DNA of 43,564 nt from an uncultured Gammaproteobacteria bacterium (GTDB lineage Bacteria > Pseudomonadota > Gammaproteobacteria > PS1 > Pseudothioglobaceae). The stretch lies in the NCBI GenBank assembly GCA_937899995.1, contig CALCCK010000014.1, positions 1 to 43,564 of the forward strand. The letters are read 5' to 3'. How positions within the stretch are numbered: position 1 is the stretch's first letter; every line of letters starts with the position of its first letter. The notes beneath the pieces were generated by a model. That model worked only from the letters and a program-made list of their open reading frames with translations. It was not told the DNA's origin and searched no databases. Shown piece after piece: positions 29,519 through 38,263 of this stretch. Both the position numbers and the translations under genes were made by a program.

Positions 29519-31135
29519 TTAACCATTTAGACGTTTATTAATCGTCCACTGTTGTGCAATCGACAGAACGTTGTTAAACACCCAGTAAAGTACTAAACCT
29601 GATGGGAACCATAAGAAGAAAATAGTAAATACAAAGGGTAATGACATCATGATCTTCGCTTGCATTGGGTCAGGTGGTGGCGGGTTGAGTTTTTGCTGTA
29701 TAAACATAGACGCACCCATGATGATTGGTAAGATGTAGTAAGGGTCTTCCATTGATAGATCGGTTAGCCACCAAAACGATGTTTGGCGTAATTCGACTGT
29801 ATCAAGCAACATCCAATAAAAGGCAATGAATACTGGAATTTGCACCATGATTGGTAAACAACCAGAGGCTGGATTAATTTTTTCCTTCTTATACAGCTCC
29901 ATGGTTTTTTGACCAAGTTTTTGTTTGTCGTCACCATAGGTTTCTTTAAGCTTGGTGAGTCTTGGCGAGAGTTTTCTCATGCCCGCCATTGAGCGGTAAG
30001 ACTTTTCACTTAGTGGATAGAAAGCTAGCTTGATTAAAATAGTAATGATAATAATAGACCAACCCCAGCTATTAATTAGGTCATTGATTTTATGGATACC
30101 CCAAGACAGCGGATCTGCCAAGATATCTAACCAGCCATAATCAAGTGTGTAGTTTAATCCAATAGCTACTTCTTCAATCTTGCCATACTCTTTAGGGCCA
30201 AGATAAAGCTTGTTGGCAGATAGTATGGTGCTGCTGCCAGCACCAAGGCTAATTTGTTGGTTGGCATTGGTTAACTTGTGTAAGTTGTTGCTTGAGCTAG
30301 CAGAAAACGTCTGAGACTCATCTTGATTCGGGATCCAAGCAGCAATAAAATATTGCTGAACCATTGCTATCCAGCCGCCAGTTGATTGTTGTGCGTCAAA
30401 ATCATCCCAATCGTCAAATTCATTTTTTTGTACTGTATGAGCTATCTTATCATAAATGATACCGCCGGTAAAAGTCGGCATCATCATGTTTGATTGGTCA
30501 ATTGCACTTCTACTGAGGCGCACATAGCTTTTAACCGGAATGGCTTGATTAGAATTGTTGGTGATTTGATAATCAATCTCAACAACATAACTGCCTTTTT
30601 TAAAGTGAAAATTCTTAGTGACCATGGTGCCGTCTTTTCCTTGCCAAGTCAGCGGCACGGTGAGTGTGTCAGCAGACAACTGATAGTTTGAGTTAGCAGA
30701 GTTGAATAATGATAAATGTGTTGGCATTAAATCGTCGCGTGAAGCTAAGCCACTTTGTGCTTGGAACAACATTCCAACTTTATCACTCAATAGTTGGAAT
30801 TTTTCTTTGCCACCTTTTTCTAAAGGGAAAGCGTTGAGATAGGCATTTTGAATTGTTCCGCCTTTGTGGCTAATTTCTACTGTAAGCAAATCAGTGGTAA
30901 CCGTGGTATAGCCGTGTGACTCATTAATACTTGGTGGGGTTGGTAGGTCAATTTGTGTTGTTTCTGCGTTGATCATTGGCACGTCAGTATTTTGTGCACT
31001 AGTATCAAGTGTGATTTGAGTTTTGCGTATGACATTGCCATCTTCATCAGTGACATGGGTGATTTGCCACTTGTCCCATAATAAGAAAACAGTTAAGAAA
31101 ATTGCAATACCGAGAAATACTTTTTGATTGTTCAT
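29519..31135 (-). CDS. yidC: Membrane protein insertase YidC
   Basis: YidC inserts inner-membrane proteins, alone or with SecYEG; subunit c of the ATP synthase is a classic client. The 538-aa Gram-negative form has an N-terminal anchor (VFLGIAIFLTVFLLWDKW), a large periplasmic P1 domain (residues about 55-340) and the conserved C-terminal helices: GWSIIIITILIKLAFYPLSEKSYRSMAGMRKLSPRLTKLKETYGDDKQKL, NPASGCLPIMVQIPVFIAFYWML and LYWVFNNVLSIAQQW. The catalytic-groove arginine lies in EKSYRSMAG. It follows yidD by 16 bp. Confidence 0.97.
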   Translation of the reverse strand: MNNQKVFLGIAIFLTVFLLWDKWQITHVTDEDGNVIRKTQITLDTSAQNTDVPMINAETTQIDLPTPPSINESHGYTTVTTDLLTVEISHKGGTIQNAYLNAFPLEKGGKEKFQLLSDKVGMLFQAQSGLASRDDLMPTHLSLFNSANSNYQLSADTLTVPLTWQGKDGTMVTKNFHFKKGSYVVEIDYQITNNSNQAIPVKSYVRLSRSAIDQSNMMMPTFTGGIIYDKIAHTVQKNEFDDWDDFDAQQSTGGWIAMVQQYFIAAWIPNQDESQTFSASSSNNLHKLTNANQQISLGAGSSTILSANKLYLGPKEYGKIEEVAIGLNYTLDYGWLDILADPLSWGIHKINDLINSWGWSIIIITILIKLAFYPLSEKSYRSMAGMRKLSPRLTKLKETYGDDKQKLGQKTMELYKKEKINPASGCLPIMVQIPVFIAFYWMLLDTVELRQTSFWWLTDLSMEDPYYILPIIMGASMFIQQKLNPPPPDPMQAKIMMSLPFVFTIFFLWFPSGLVLYWVFNNVLSIAQQWTINKRLNG

Positions 31136-31151
31136 AAGAATAATTTATTGA

Positions 31152-31376
31152 TTAATGAATGTGTTTTTTTGGCACTGGATCAAACCCGCCATCATGCCAA
31201 GGGTGGCATTTTCCAATACGTTTTACGCTTAGAGTAAAACCCTTAAAAAAGCCATGTTCTTTCACGGCGTCATAAGAATATTGTGAACAGGTTGGATTAA
31301 AACGACAGTTAGTCCCTAAAAACGGACTAATAAATAATTGATAAAATTTAATGGGAATAAGCAATAAATAACGCAT
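31152..31376 (-). CDS. yidD: Membrane protein insertion efficiency factor YidD
   Basis: A small 74-aa inner-membrane-associated protein that aids YidC-dependent insertion. The signature [24 protein letters not shown], with its cysteines, and [15 protein letters not shown] are both intact; an amphipathic N-terminal helix ([16 protein letters not shown]) precedes them. It lies between rnpA (8 bp upstream) and yidC in the conserved order. Confidence 0.96.
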   Translation of the reverse strand: MRYLLLIPIKFYQLFISPFLGTNCRFNPTCSQYSYDAVKEHGFFKGFTLSVKRIGKCHPWHDGGFDPVPKKHIH

Positions 31377-31384
31377 AATTCAAA

Positions 31385-31726
31385 TTAGTTTTTCGTCACC
31401 TGTGTAAATAAGTCCAGTAGTTCAGCAGATAATTCTGGATTTTTAGTCGGCTTAGCGTTTCTGGCCATAACTACAAATCCCCAACTATCTAAGTGTGGTT
31501 GCGCCACTCTAAAGGTTTCTCTTGCAACACGTTTGAATCGGTTTCTATCGACAGCCAAACGCGTTACTTTCTTTGAGATTGCTAAGCCTAAACGCGGCCT
31601 AGAGTCTTGAATAGGTTTTGCAATGATTTGCCAGTATTTACCCTTGGCCCGCTTACCACCTTTAAAAATATGGGTGTATTCGCTGGGTTTTAGGATTTTG
31701 GCTTCACGTGTCAGCCGTAGAGACAT
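31385..31726 (-). CDS. rnpA: Ribonuclease P protein component
   Basis: The protein subunit of RNase P, which helps the RNA component remove 5' leaders from tRNA precursors. The 113-aa product contains the RNR signature (AVDRNRFKRVARETFR) and the N-terminal KPSEYTHIFKGGKRAKG and RLGLAISKK. Its ATG overlaps the rpmH stop by one base (TAATG), so it is translationally coupled. Confidence 0.96.
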   Translation of the reverse strand: MSLRLTREAKILKPSEYTHIFKGGKRAKGKYWQIIAKPIQDSRPRLGLAISKKVTRLAVDRNRFKRVARETFRVAQPHLDSWGFVVMARNAKPTKNPELSAELLDLFTQVTKN

Positions 31727-31869
31727 TAAGCTGCAGCTAAGCGCTTACGTCCTTTTCTTCTACGAGCATTGATTACTGCACGGCCAGACTTAGTGCTCAT
31801 TCTTGATCTAAAGCCATGAGTACGTCTGCGTTTTAAAACACTGGGTTGGAAGGTTCTTTTCTGTTTCAT
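31726..31869 (-). CDS. rpmH: 50S ribosomal protein L34
   Basis: Too short for the ORF track. Reading the minus strand gives a 47-aa basic protein, [20 protein letters not shown], continuing [20 protein letters not shown] and ending RKRLAAA. This is a complete L34. Its stop shares one base with the rnpA start. A TTGACA (31953-31958) lies upstream on this strand, with only a poor -10 (AGTTAT) 17 bp on, so the promoter is uncertain. dnaA, often next to rpmH, is not here. Confidence 0.97.
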   Translation of the reverse strand: MKQKRTFQPSVLKRRRTHGFRSRMSTKSGRAVINARRRKGRKRLAAA

Positions 31870-31952
31870 AATAGAATATCAGCCGATAAAATCTTGCAAT
31901 TTTACCATAAATCACAATACACCTTGTAAATAACTATGATAATTTATAATAA

Positions 31953-32120
31953 TGTCAATACGCTGAAATGGGTTTAGAAGTGCCTTTATCAGGCAATAAC
32001 GTACCTATTTATACAAAAGATGTAGACAACACCCCCCTTGTGCTATTAAAATGCTTGAGTTGTGAAGCCATGAGTATTGATAAAATACTTGAAAAAAGTG
32101 GATTAATCCCCAAATATTAG
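31953..32120 (+). pseudogene. dprA: Remnant of dprA (C-terminal part only)
   Basis: An open frame of about 55 codons reads SGNNVPIYTKDVDNTPLVLLKCLSCEAMSIDKILEKSGL and then IPKY-stop. The part LLKCLSCEAMSIDKILEKSGL matches the start of the winged-helix domain at the C-terminus of DprA/Smf, the RecA loader in natural transformation. The Rossmann-like core that should come before it is absent, and the rest of the winged helix is lost. The position, immediately upstream of smg-topA, is where dprA stands in many gammaproteobacteria. Known: the dprA-smg-topA order. Inferred: this is a decayed relic rather than a small functional gene. Confidence 0.75.
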
Positions 32121-32181
32121 AACATGCGAACAGAGACAAAGGTTAGCGACTCTGGCTATCTATTAACTAAGTGAGATTTTT

Positions 32182-32670
32182 ATGACACACAATATTCTTG
32201 ATGTACTAACTTATATGTTTGATTATCTGTTTGAAGAAGCAGAACAAGACTCGTCTCATGAAATTGATGATACTGCTTTAAAGGCTCATCTTTCAGATGC
32301 TGGTTTTGAAACAGTTCGTATTGAAAAAGCGCTTAGCTGGCTAGAAAATATTGCCACTTTGCAAGATGGCAGTGTTAAGCCGTTTGCTAATACGCATGGT
32401 GGCATGCGTATTTATAGCGACGCGGAAAAACTAAAGCTTGATGTCAAGTCTCGTGGCTTTTTATTGTTCATGGAAAACATGGGTCAACTAGATGCCAATC
32501 AACGTGAAATAATCATTGATCAAATTATGTCATTGGGTGATTCATCGGTGCCTTTAGATGATTTAAAGTGGGTGGTGATGATGGTACTGGGCAACAGCAA
32601 TGATGAAGAGATTTCAGTACAATGGCTAGAATCAATTGTGTTTCTTGACGATAACCATACTGTTCAATAA
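32182..32670 (+). CDS. smg: Smg protein (DUF494 family)
   Basis: A 162-aa acidic cytoplasmic protein of unknown function. The N-terminus ILDVLTYMFDYLFEEAEQD and the later segments GFETVRIEKALSWLENIATLQ, RIYSDAEKLKLDVKSRGFLLFMENMGQLDANQREIIIDQIM and LDDLKWVVMMVLGN are diagnostic of the family. It normally lies between dprA and topA, as here, where dprA is only a remnant. Its stop overlaps the topA start by one base (TAATG). Confidence 0.94.
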   Translation: MTHNILDVLTYMFDYLFEEAEQDSSHEIDDTALKAHLSDAGFETVRIEKALSWLENIATLQDGSVKPFANTHGGMRIYSDAEKLKLDVKSRGFLLFMENMGQLDANQREIIIDQIMSLGDSSVPLDDLKWVVMMVLGNSNDEEISVQWLESIVFLDDNHTVQ

Positions 32671-35039
32671 TGGCAAAAAACCTTGTCATTGTTGAGTCCC
32701 CTGCAAAAGCCAAAACAATTGAAAAATTCTTAGGCAAAGACTATACCGTTAAGTCAAGTATTGGTCATATTCGTGACATGCCTAAAAAAGACATGGGCAT
32801 TGACCTTGAGAATAATTTCCAACCAACCTATGTGGTTAGTGCCGATAAGAAAAAGGTTGTAGCCGATCTTAGAAAATCAGTTAAAACAGCAGATCAAGTT
32901 TATCTCGCGACTGATGAGGACCGCGAAGGAGAGGCGATCGCTTGGCATTTGCTAGAGACATTAAATTTACCTAAAGATACACCACGCATTGTTTTTCATG
33001 AGATTACCAAGAGTGCCATTACTAAGGCAATCACTTCACCAAGAATAGTAGATTACCAGGTGGTTGATGCACAACAAGCTAGACGTGTGATTGATCGTTT
33101 AGTGGGTTTTGAAATCTCACCTATTTTATGGCGCAAGATTTCAGGTGCGCGTTCTGCAGGTCGAGTGCAATCGCCAGTAGTGCGTTTGGTAGTAGAAAGA
33201 GAAAGAGAAATTACCAATCACACGACGCAAAGCACCTATAAAGTTAAGGCTGAGCTAGTGAATGACAACGGTGAAGTTGTAGACGTAAAGCTTAGTAAAG
33301 ATTTTGACTCTAAAGACGAAGCGGTTGTCTTTACTACAGCCCTATTAGATGCCAAATTAAGTGTTTCTGCGATTGAAAAGAAGCCTTCTAAACGCTCTCC
33401 TAAGCCACCATTTATTACCTCTACTTTACAACAAGAAGCCTCGCAAAAACTCGGTTTTTCGGTTAAACAAACCATGACCCTGGCACAAGGCTTGTATCGA
33501 GAAGGCTCAATTACTTACATGAGAACCGATTCATTTACTCTTTCAGAAACAGCCATTGAGGCAGCTGGAGAGGTGATTAAAAAAACCCATGGTTCAGACT
33601 ATCATCAAGTTAGACGCTATAAGACTAAAGACGCTAGCGCACAAGAAGCGCATGAAGCAATTCGACCAACAGATTTAACCAAGTCAGAAATTTATGGTTT
33701 AGAGGATCAGGCTGCTAAACTTTATACACTTATTTATAAACGTACATTAGCCTCACAAATGAGTGATGCAAAATTACAAAGAACACAGATTAAGACCAAC
33801 ATTTCTAATCGCGACGAAACCTTTGTGGCTAACGGTGAGATATTGGTATTTCCAGGCTTTTTAAGTGTTTATGATTACCTATCATCAGACGATAAATTAC
33901 TGCCTGACTTAAGTCAAGGCGACGAATTAACCTTAGCCAGTTTTGCAGCGAGAGAAAGTTTTTCACGCGCTAAGCCACGCTACACTGAAGCTTCTTTGGT
34001 TAAAAAAATTGAAGAAATGGGCATTGGTCGTCCCTCTACTTTTGCCACCATGGTGTCAACTGTACAAGACAGAAACTATGTTACTAAAGAAACACGTGAA
34101 GGTGTAGAACGCACTTATCAACTCATTGAAATTACTGATGGAAAAGTTGTCGAATCAAAGCCAGTTGAAACAATAGGCGTTGAGAAAAACAAACTATTCC
34201 CAACCAATGTGGCGTATTTGTTGAATGATTTTTTAGTGAAAAATTTCAGTAATATTATTGATTATGAATTTACTGCCAAATTAGAAAGTGATTTTGACAC
34301 CATTGCCAATCAAGGTGTGGCTTGGCAAGGTATTGTTAAAAATTTCTATGAGCCCTTCCATGCTCAAATTGAACTAGCCAATGATATCTCTAGGGAAGAA
34401 ACTCACGGTATGCGTGAGCTTGGTACTGATCCTAAGAGTGGTAAACCCGTCAGTGTACGTTTTGGACGCTATGGCGCCTTTGCACAAATTGGCCATAAAG
34501 ATGACGAAGACAAACCAACTTTCGCCTCCCTTAGAGGCTCTCTTGATATTGAAACTATCAACCTTGATGAGGCGTTAGAGTTATTCAACATGCCACGTAC
34601 GGTAGGTGAAACAGACGACTTTGGTGTTATAAAAGCCAATTATGGCCGTTTCGGCCCCTACATACAATATGGTAAGAAATATGTTTCTTTGAAAGAAGAT
34701 ATTCCTGAAGAAGTTACGCTTGAAAAAGCATTGGAATTGATTGTCGCTAAAGAAAAATTTGATGCTGAACGTATAATAAAAACCTTTGATGACAGTGAAA
34801 TCCAGGTGCTTAATGGTCGCTTCGGCCCGTATATCTGGAATGGTAAGAAGCGTGGTAAAGGCCAAAAGAATATCACAGTCTCTAAATTGTTTGGCGACAA
34901 AGAGCCGAGCGAACTCACACTAGAAGAGTGTAAAAAAGCCATTTCTGGAAAAATCAAATCTAAGACTGCTAAGCGTAAAAAGAAAGCCACGAAAAAAGCA
35001 GTTAAAAAGACCGCCAAGAAAACCACGAAAAAATCATAG
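32670..35039 (+). CDS. topA: DNA topoisomerase I (type IA), short form with Lys-rich tail
   Basis: Relaxes negative supercoils by cutting one strand. The TOPRIM domain has VIVESPAKAKTIEKFLG and the metal-binding TDEDREGEAIAWHL (residues 81-94); the active-site tyrosine is Y283 in GSITYMRTDSF. After the core, three topoisomerase C-terminal repeats follow (RFGRYGAFAQIG, NYGRFGPYIQYGKKYVSL, LNGRFGPYIWNGKK), and then a Lys/Thr/Ala tail (KKATKKAVKKTAKKTTKKS). No CxxC zinc fingers are present, unlike the 865-aa E. coli enzyme. 789 aa. Coupled to smg. Confidence 0.97.
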   Translation: MAKNLVIVESPAKAKTIEKFLGKDYTVKSSIGHIRDMPKKDMGIDLENNFQPTYVVSADKKKVVADLRKSVKTADQVYLATDEDREGEAIAWHLLETLNLPKDTPRIVFHEITKSAITKAITSPRIVDYQVVDAQQARRVIDRLVGFEISPILWRKISGARSAGRVQSPVVRLVVEREREITNHTTQSTYKVKAELVNDNGEVVDVKLSKDFDSKDEAVVFTTALLDAKLSVSAIEKKPSKRSPKPPFITSTLQQEASQKLGFSVKQTMTLAQGLYREGSITYMRTDSFTLSETAIEAAGEVIKKTHGSDYHQVRRYKTKDASAQEAHEAIRPTDLTKSEIYGLEDQAAKLYTLIYKRTLASQMSDAKLQRTQIKTNISNRDETFVANGEILVFPGFLSVYDYLSSDDKLLPDLSQGDELTLASFAARESFSRAKPRYTEASLVKKIEEMGIGRPSTFATMVSTVQDRNYVTKETREGVERTYQLIEITDGKVVESKPVETIGVEKNKLFPTNVAYLLNDFLVKNFSNIIDYEFTAKLESDFDTIANQGVAWQGIVKNFYEPFHAQIELANDISREETHGMRELGTDPKSGKPVSVRFGRYGAFAQIGHKDDEDKPTFASLRGSLDIETINLDEALELFNMPRTVGETDDFGVIKANYGRFGPYIQYGKKYVSLKEDIPEEVTLEKALELIVAKEKFDAERIIKTFDDSEIQVLNGRFGPYIWNGKKRGKGQKNITVSKLFGDKEPSELTLEECKKAISGKIKSKTAKRKKKATKKAVKKTAKKTTKKS

Positions 35040-35114
35040 TCTAACTATCACGTAGCTATTTGTAAGCTTTGCAGTGTAAAATACAAGGCATTTAATTAAT
35101 AACGGTAGTTTTTT

Positions 35115-35297
35115 ATGTTGCTAATAAGTGAAGTCATAATTGCAAATCCGCAAATTGATGATTTTGAAGGTTTGGTTGTTGCACTTAAAGCCATCGCCAA
35201 AACATCAGACGAGCGTTTTTTTCAAATGGATGTTAAGCCTGATTATGGCGATACACCAGAGAACTGGGAAGATCGTTTAGAAGCGGCGTTTTACTAG
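35115..35297 (+). CDS. Small protein of unknown function
   Basis: I do not recognise this 60-aa product. It reads as a real small gene: a good start, an acidic composition, an ordered helix-like pattern (DDFEGLVVALKAIAKTSDERFFQMD) and a C-terminus GDTPENWEDRLEAAFY. It has no signal peptide or membrane segment. It lies 75 bp after topA and 10 bp before another unknown gene that abuts trpF, so it is probably co-transcribed with them. Confidence 0.65.
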   Translation: MLLISEVIIANPQIDDFEGLVVALKAIAKTSDERFFQMDVKPDYGDTPENWEDRLEAAFY

Positions 35298-35307
35298 AGG
35301 ATAACAA

Positions 35308-36024
35308 ATGGGATTTAAATATCTAAACAAAGATCATGATATTTTTGACGGCGATGACGGTGAAGATGTATACGCTAATGAAGAGCAGTTACAGTCGAGA
35401 CTAGAATATTTTGAAGCACAACTGGCTAGCTTAAGTGAGGGCTCACCTGTTGAAGACAGAATTAAAAATTTATTAGAAATCGGTCGCATTCAGGTTGAAC
35501 GCTATAAAGGTGCCGACGCTTGGGAAAAAGCCTTTACTGCCTTTAATTTAGCGCAGGAAGACGAGCTGTGGGAACTAGCCGTTGAGGCTTGTGATGTGAT
35601 GTTTTTATCTGATGGGCCAGATGCTTTAGTCGCACTTGGACATGCACTATGGTTGGGAATTACTTTTCCAATCGACCCAGAAATCACCGTGGCAATGTTA
35701 CAACATTTGGTTGAAGAATCTCCAGAAGAGGCGGACACTAGAGCAGTGGCAGCAGCAGCAGCATATTACGTTACTTCAATGCGTTGTGGTGAAGACGACG
35801 AGTTAACGTTTTTTACGTCGCAAATGTTGGCCAGTGTTGCCGATAAGCATTCACATATAACCGACCAATCCACTTTTGATGTATGGCATAGAACTTTGGA
35901 ATTAGATAAGCCGGAGGTATTTTTAAAGAAATTATCCGGCGCGGTAGATCAACTGGTAGATGATAAGTGGTGGATTGACCGTGATACAATTAGAGAAAAA
36001 TTAGAGGCTGAGAATATACATTAA
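35308..36024 (+). CDS. Conserved-looking acidic helical protein of unknown function
   Basis: A 238-aa soluble protein with no recognised domain. It is strongly acidic and mostly helical, with short repeating helix patterns (DAWEKAFTAFNLAQEDELWELAVEACDVMFL, then DPEITVAMLQHLVEESPEEADTRAVAAAAAYYV) that could form an alpha-solenoid of TPR-like type; that is a guess. The N-terminus is charged (MGFKYLNKDHDIFDGDDGED). There is no signal peptide. It starts 10 bp after the 60-aa gene, and its stop is directly followed by the trpF start, so translation is likely linked to trpF. Confidence 0.8.
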   Translation: MGFKYLNKDHDIFDGDDGEDVYANEEQLQSRLEYFEAQLASLSEGSPVEDRIKNLLEIGRIQVERYKGADAWEKAFTAFNLAQEDELWELAVEACDVMFLSDGPDALVALGHALWLGITFPIDPEITVAMLQHLVEESPEEADTRAVAAAAAYYVTSMRCGEDDELTFFTSQMLASVADKHSHITDQSTFDVWHRTLELDKPEVFLKKLSGAVDQLVDDKWWIDRDTIREKLEAENIH

Positions 36025-36633
36025 ATGAAAATTAAGATTTGCGGATTCACCAATGCTGACAATGCACGAGAAGCATCGCTTCTCGGTATAGATGCAATCG
36101 GCCTGGTGTTTTACGACAAATCGACTCGTCATGTTGATGTTGAATCGGCACTAGAAATTGTTAACGCCTTGCCACCGTTTATTAATCGCGTGGGTTTGTT
36201 TGTGAATGCGGATTCGAGTTTTATTGATGAAGTATTGTGTGAAGTGCCACTCGACACTTTGCAATTCCATGGTGATGAGTCTGTACTTGAATGCACACAA
36301 TATGCCATGCCGTTTATTAAGGCGGTTCGCGTTAACCATGACACCAATCTTACGCAAATAGCTGATGATTATCATCAGGCCAGTGGTTTGTTGTTAGATG
36401 CCTTTAATAAAGACGCTTATGGCGGTACTGGTGAGGCCTTTGACTGGAGTTTAGCCAAGGTTGATATTGATTTACCCATTATTCTAGCAGGTGGCCTAAA
36501 CCCCGATACGGCTGCTGAGGCGATTAAGCAAGTTAATCCTTATGCGGTTGATGTGTCTAGCGGTGTGGAAAGTGAGCCAGGCATGAAAGACATCACTAAA
36601 ATAAAACAATTTATACAACAGGTTAGATCATGA
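36025..36633 (+). CDS. trpF: Phosphoribosylanthranilate isomerase
   Basis: Third step of tryptophan synthesis from anthranilate (PRA to CdRP). The 202-aa TIM barrel has the catalytic Cys in [13 protein letters not shown] and the catalytic Asp in [20 protein letters not shown], with phosphate-binding loops [10 protein letters not shown] and [16 protein letters not shown]. It is stand-alone, not fused to TrpC. It follows the 238-aa unknown without a gap and overlaps trpB by 4 bp (ATGA). Confidence 0.97.
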   Translation: MKIKICGFTNADNAREASLLGIDAIGLVFYDKSTRHVDVESALEIVNALPPFINRVGLFVNADSSFIDEVLCEVPLDTLQFHGDESVLECTQYAMPFIKAVRVNHDTNLTQIADDYHQASGLLLDAFNKDAYGGTGEAFDWSLAKVDIDLPIILAGGLNPDTAAEAIKQVNPYAVDVSSGVESEPGMKDITKIKQFIQQVRS

Positions 36634-37832
36634 GCTATTCATTGCCAGATGATAAAGGCCATTTCGAACAATATGGCGGTGTCTTTATTGCAGAAACTTT
36701 AATGACAGCAGTAACTGAGCTTAAAGAGGCTTATGAAAAATATAAGGATGATACAGACTTTATAAAAGAATTTGAACACGATCTTAAGCATTATGTTGGT
36801 CGTATAACGCCGCTTTATCATGCTGATAATTTGAGTAAAAAATTCGGTGGTGCACAGATTTACCTTAAGCGCGAAGACCTAAATCATACTGGTGCACACA
36901 AAATAAACAATACCATTGGCCAGGCTTTATTGGCTAAGCGTATGGGTAAAACACGTATTATTGCCGAGACCGGCGCAGGTCAACATGGCGTGGCCACTGC
37001 CACGGTTGCGGCGCGCCTAGGCTTAGAGTGTGTTGTGTACATGGGCGAGGTTGATGTAGCCCGTCAAGCGCTGAATGTCTTTCGCATGAAATTACTCGGT
37101 GCTACGGTAGTGCCAGTTACCTCTGGCTCTAAAACCCTTAAAGATGCACTGAACGAAGCGATGCGTGATTGGGTTACTAATATCGACGACACCTTTTATA
37201 TTATTGGCACAGTGGCGGGTCCACACCCTTATCCGATGATGGTGCGTGATTTCCAAAGCATCATTGGTAAAGAGGCCAAAGTTCAATTCGCCGATCAAGT
37301 CGGTGGTTTGCCAGATGCACTAGTTGCTTGTGTCGGTGGCGGATCAAACGCTATTGGTTTATTTCATGAATTTATTGACGATGCATCAGTGGCCATTTAT
37401 GGTGTGGAAGCAGGAGGATATGGTTTAGAAAAAGGACCAACGGCTCATGCAGCGCCTCTGTGTGCAGGTAGTGTCGGTGTATTGCACGGTAACAGAACTT
37501 ACCTATTGGAAGATGAAAACGGCCAGATTATCGAAGGCCATTCAATTTCAGCGGGTTTAGATTATCCAGGTGTTGGCCCAGAACATGCTTACTTAAAAGA
37601 CTCAGGTCGCGCACAATACGTCTCGATTACGGATGATGAGGCGCTGGAGGCCTTCCATACACTCACTAGAGTTGAAGGTATTTTGCCAGCATTAGAATCT
37701 GCTCACGCTGTGGCTTATGGTATTAAACTGGCACAAGAGCTAGGTAAAGATAAAAATATCATTATCAATCTCTCTGGGCGTGGTGATAAGGATATTCATA
37801 CTATTGCTGAGATCGAAGGCATCGAGTTTTAG
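36630..37832 (+). CDS. trpB: Tryptophan synthase beta chain
   Basis: Condenses indole and serine with PLP. The 400-aa protein has the PLP lysine in [20 protein letters not shown], the catalytic Glu in [17 protein letters not shown], the phosphate-binding glycines in [15 protein letters not shown] and the C-terminal NLSGRGDKD. It is the TrpB1 type that pairs with TrpA; trpA lies 4.2 kb away on the same strand. Downstream is a long AT-rich gap. Confidence 0.98.
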   Translation: MSYSLPDDKGHFEQYGGVFIAETLMTAVTELKEAYEKYKDDTDFIKEFEHDLKHYVGRITPLYHADNLSKKFGGAQIYLKREDLNHTGAHKINNTIGQALLAKRMGKTRIIAETGAGQHGVATATVAARLGLECVVYMGEVDVARQALNVFRMKLLGATVVPVTSGSKTLKDALNEAMRDWVTNIDDTFYIIGTVAGPHPYPMMVRDFQSIIGKEAKVQFADQVGGLPDALVACVGGGSNAIGLFHEFIDDASVAIYGVEAGGYGLEKGPTAHAAPLCAGSVGVLHGNRTYLLEDENGQIIEGHSISAGLDYPGVGPEHAYLKDSGRAQYVSITDDEALEAFHTLTRVEGILPALESAHAVAYGIKLAQELGKDKNIIINLSGRGDKDIHTIAEIEGIEF

Positions 37833-38263
37833 GACAGTACTTTTTCATAATTACTGCGTCAGTTTCCGTACCCAAAACCTCATGTATTAGTGAATACACT
37901 TCAATTTTTTCGTGCGTTACTTCCTTGTACTGATAAAAAATTATCAGCCTAAATTTTTTTAAAAGTTGTTTTTTTAGCAAAGGATTTGTTGTCGAAATTC
38001 TTAAAACAGTCATTTATTGTTAATAAACTCTTGTTTTTTAAAATTCCTTATACTTTGATTTCGGAAAAAATTACTATTTTAAAACCAATTAAATAGTGTT
38101 TTTATCTAAAATTAGCTAATTTTTAGTCAATTTATCGTATAAAACAGCTATTTTTAATCAAAAATAGTCTATTTATCTCAATTTTAGGTTGTTCTAGTAT
38201 AAATTAGGCTAAAAATAGCAATATTTTGTGTTTTAAGTAAAAAAATTCTGTGCCGGTAATTTC
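37833..38263. other. AT-rich gap between convergent trpB and glmU, with several palindromes
   Basis: No convincing gene lies in these 431 bp. The right half (about 38040-38260) is very AT-rich and dense in inverted repeats. Examples are the 16-bp palindrome AAAATTAGCTAATTTT (38108-38123), CTATTTTT-AATC-AAAAATAG (38148-38167) and GCTA-AAAA-TAGC near 38208-38219. Variants of CTATTTTT recur in both orientations. It may hold terminators for both genes, but none has the usual GC-rich stem plus T-run. Confidence 0.6.

Noticed and set aside
32032-32037. Six-C run as proof that dprA is phase-variable
   Set aside because: A short C-run can slip, but no frame restores the missing dprA core, so phase variation cannot explain the fragment.
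31870-32181. Possible replication origin next to rpmH
   Set aside because: rpmH is often near dnaA/oriC, but I find no cluster of DnaA boxes (TTATCCACA-like) and no dnaA. The stretch is better explained by the dprA remnant.
37801-38013. 70-aa minus-strand ORF in the trpB-glmU gap
   Set aside because: It runs into the 3' end of trpB, has no Shine-Dalgarno, an AT-driven Lys/Leu/Ile composition and no recognisable motif. It is more likely chance than a gene.
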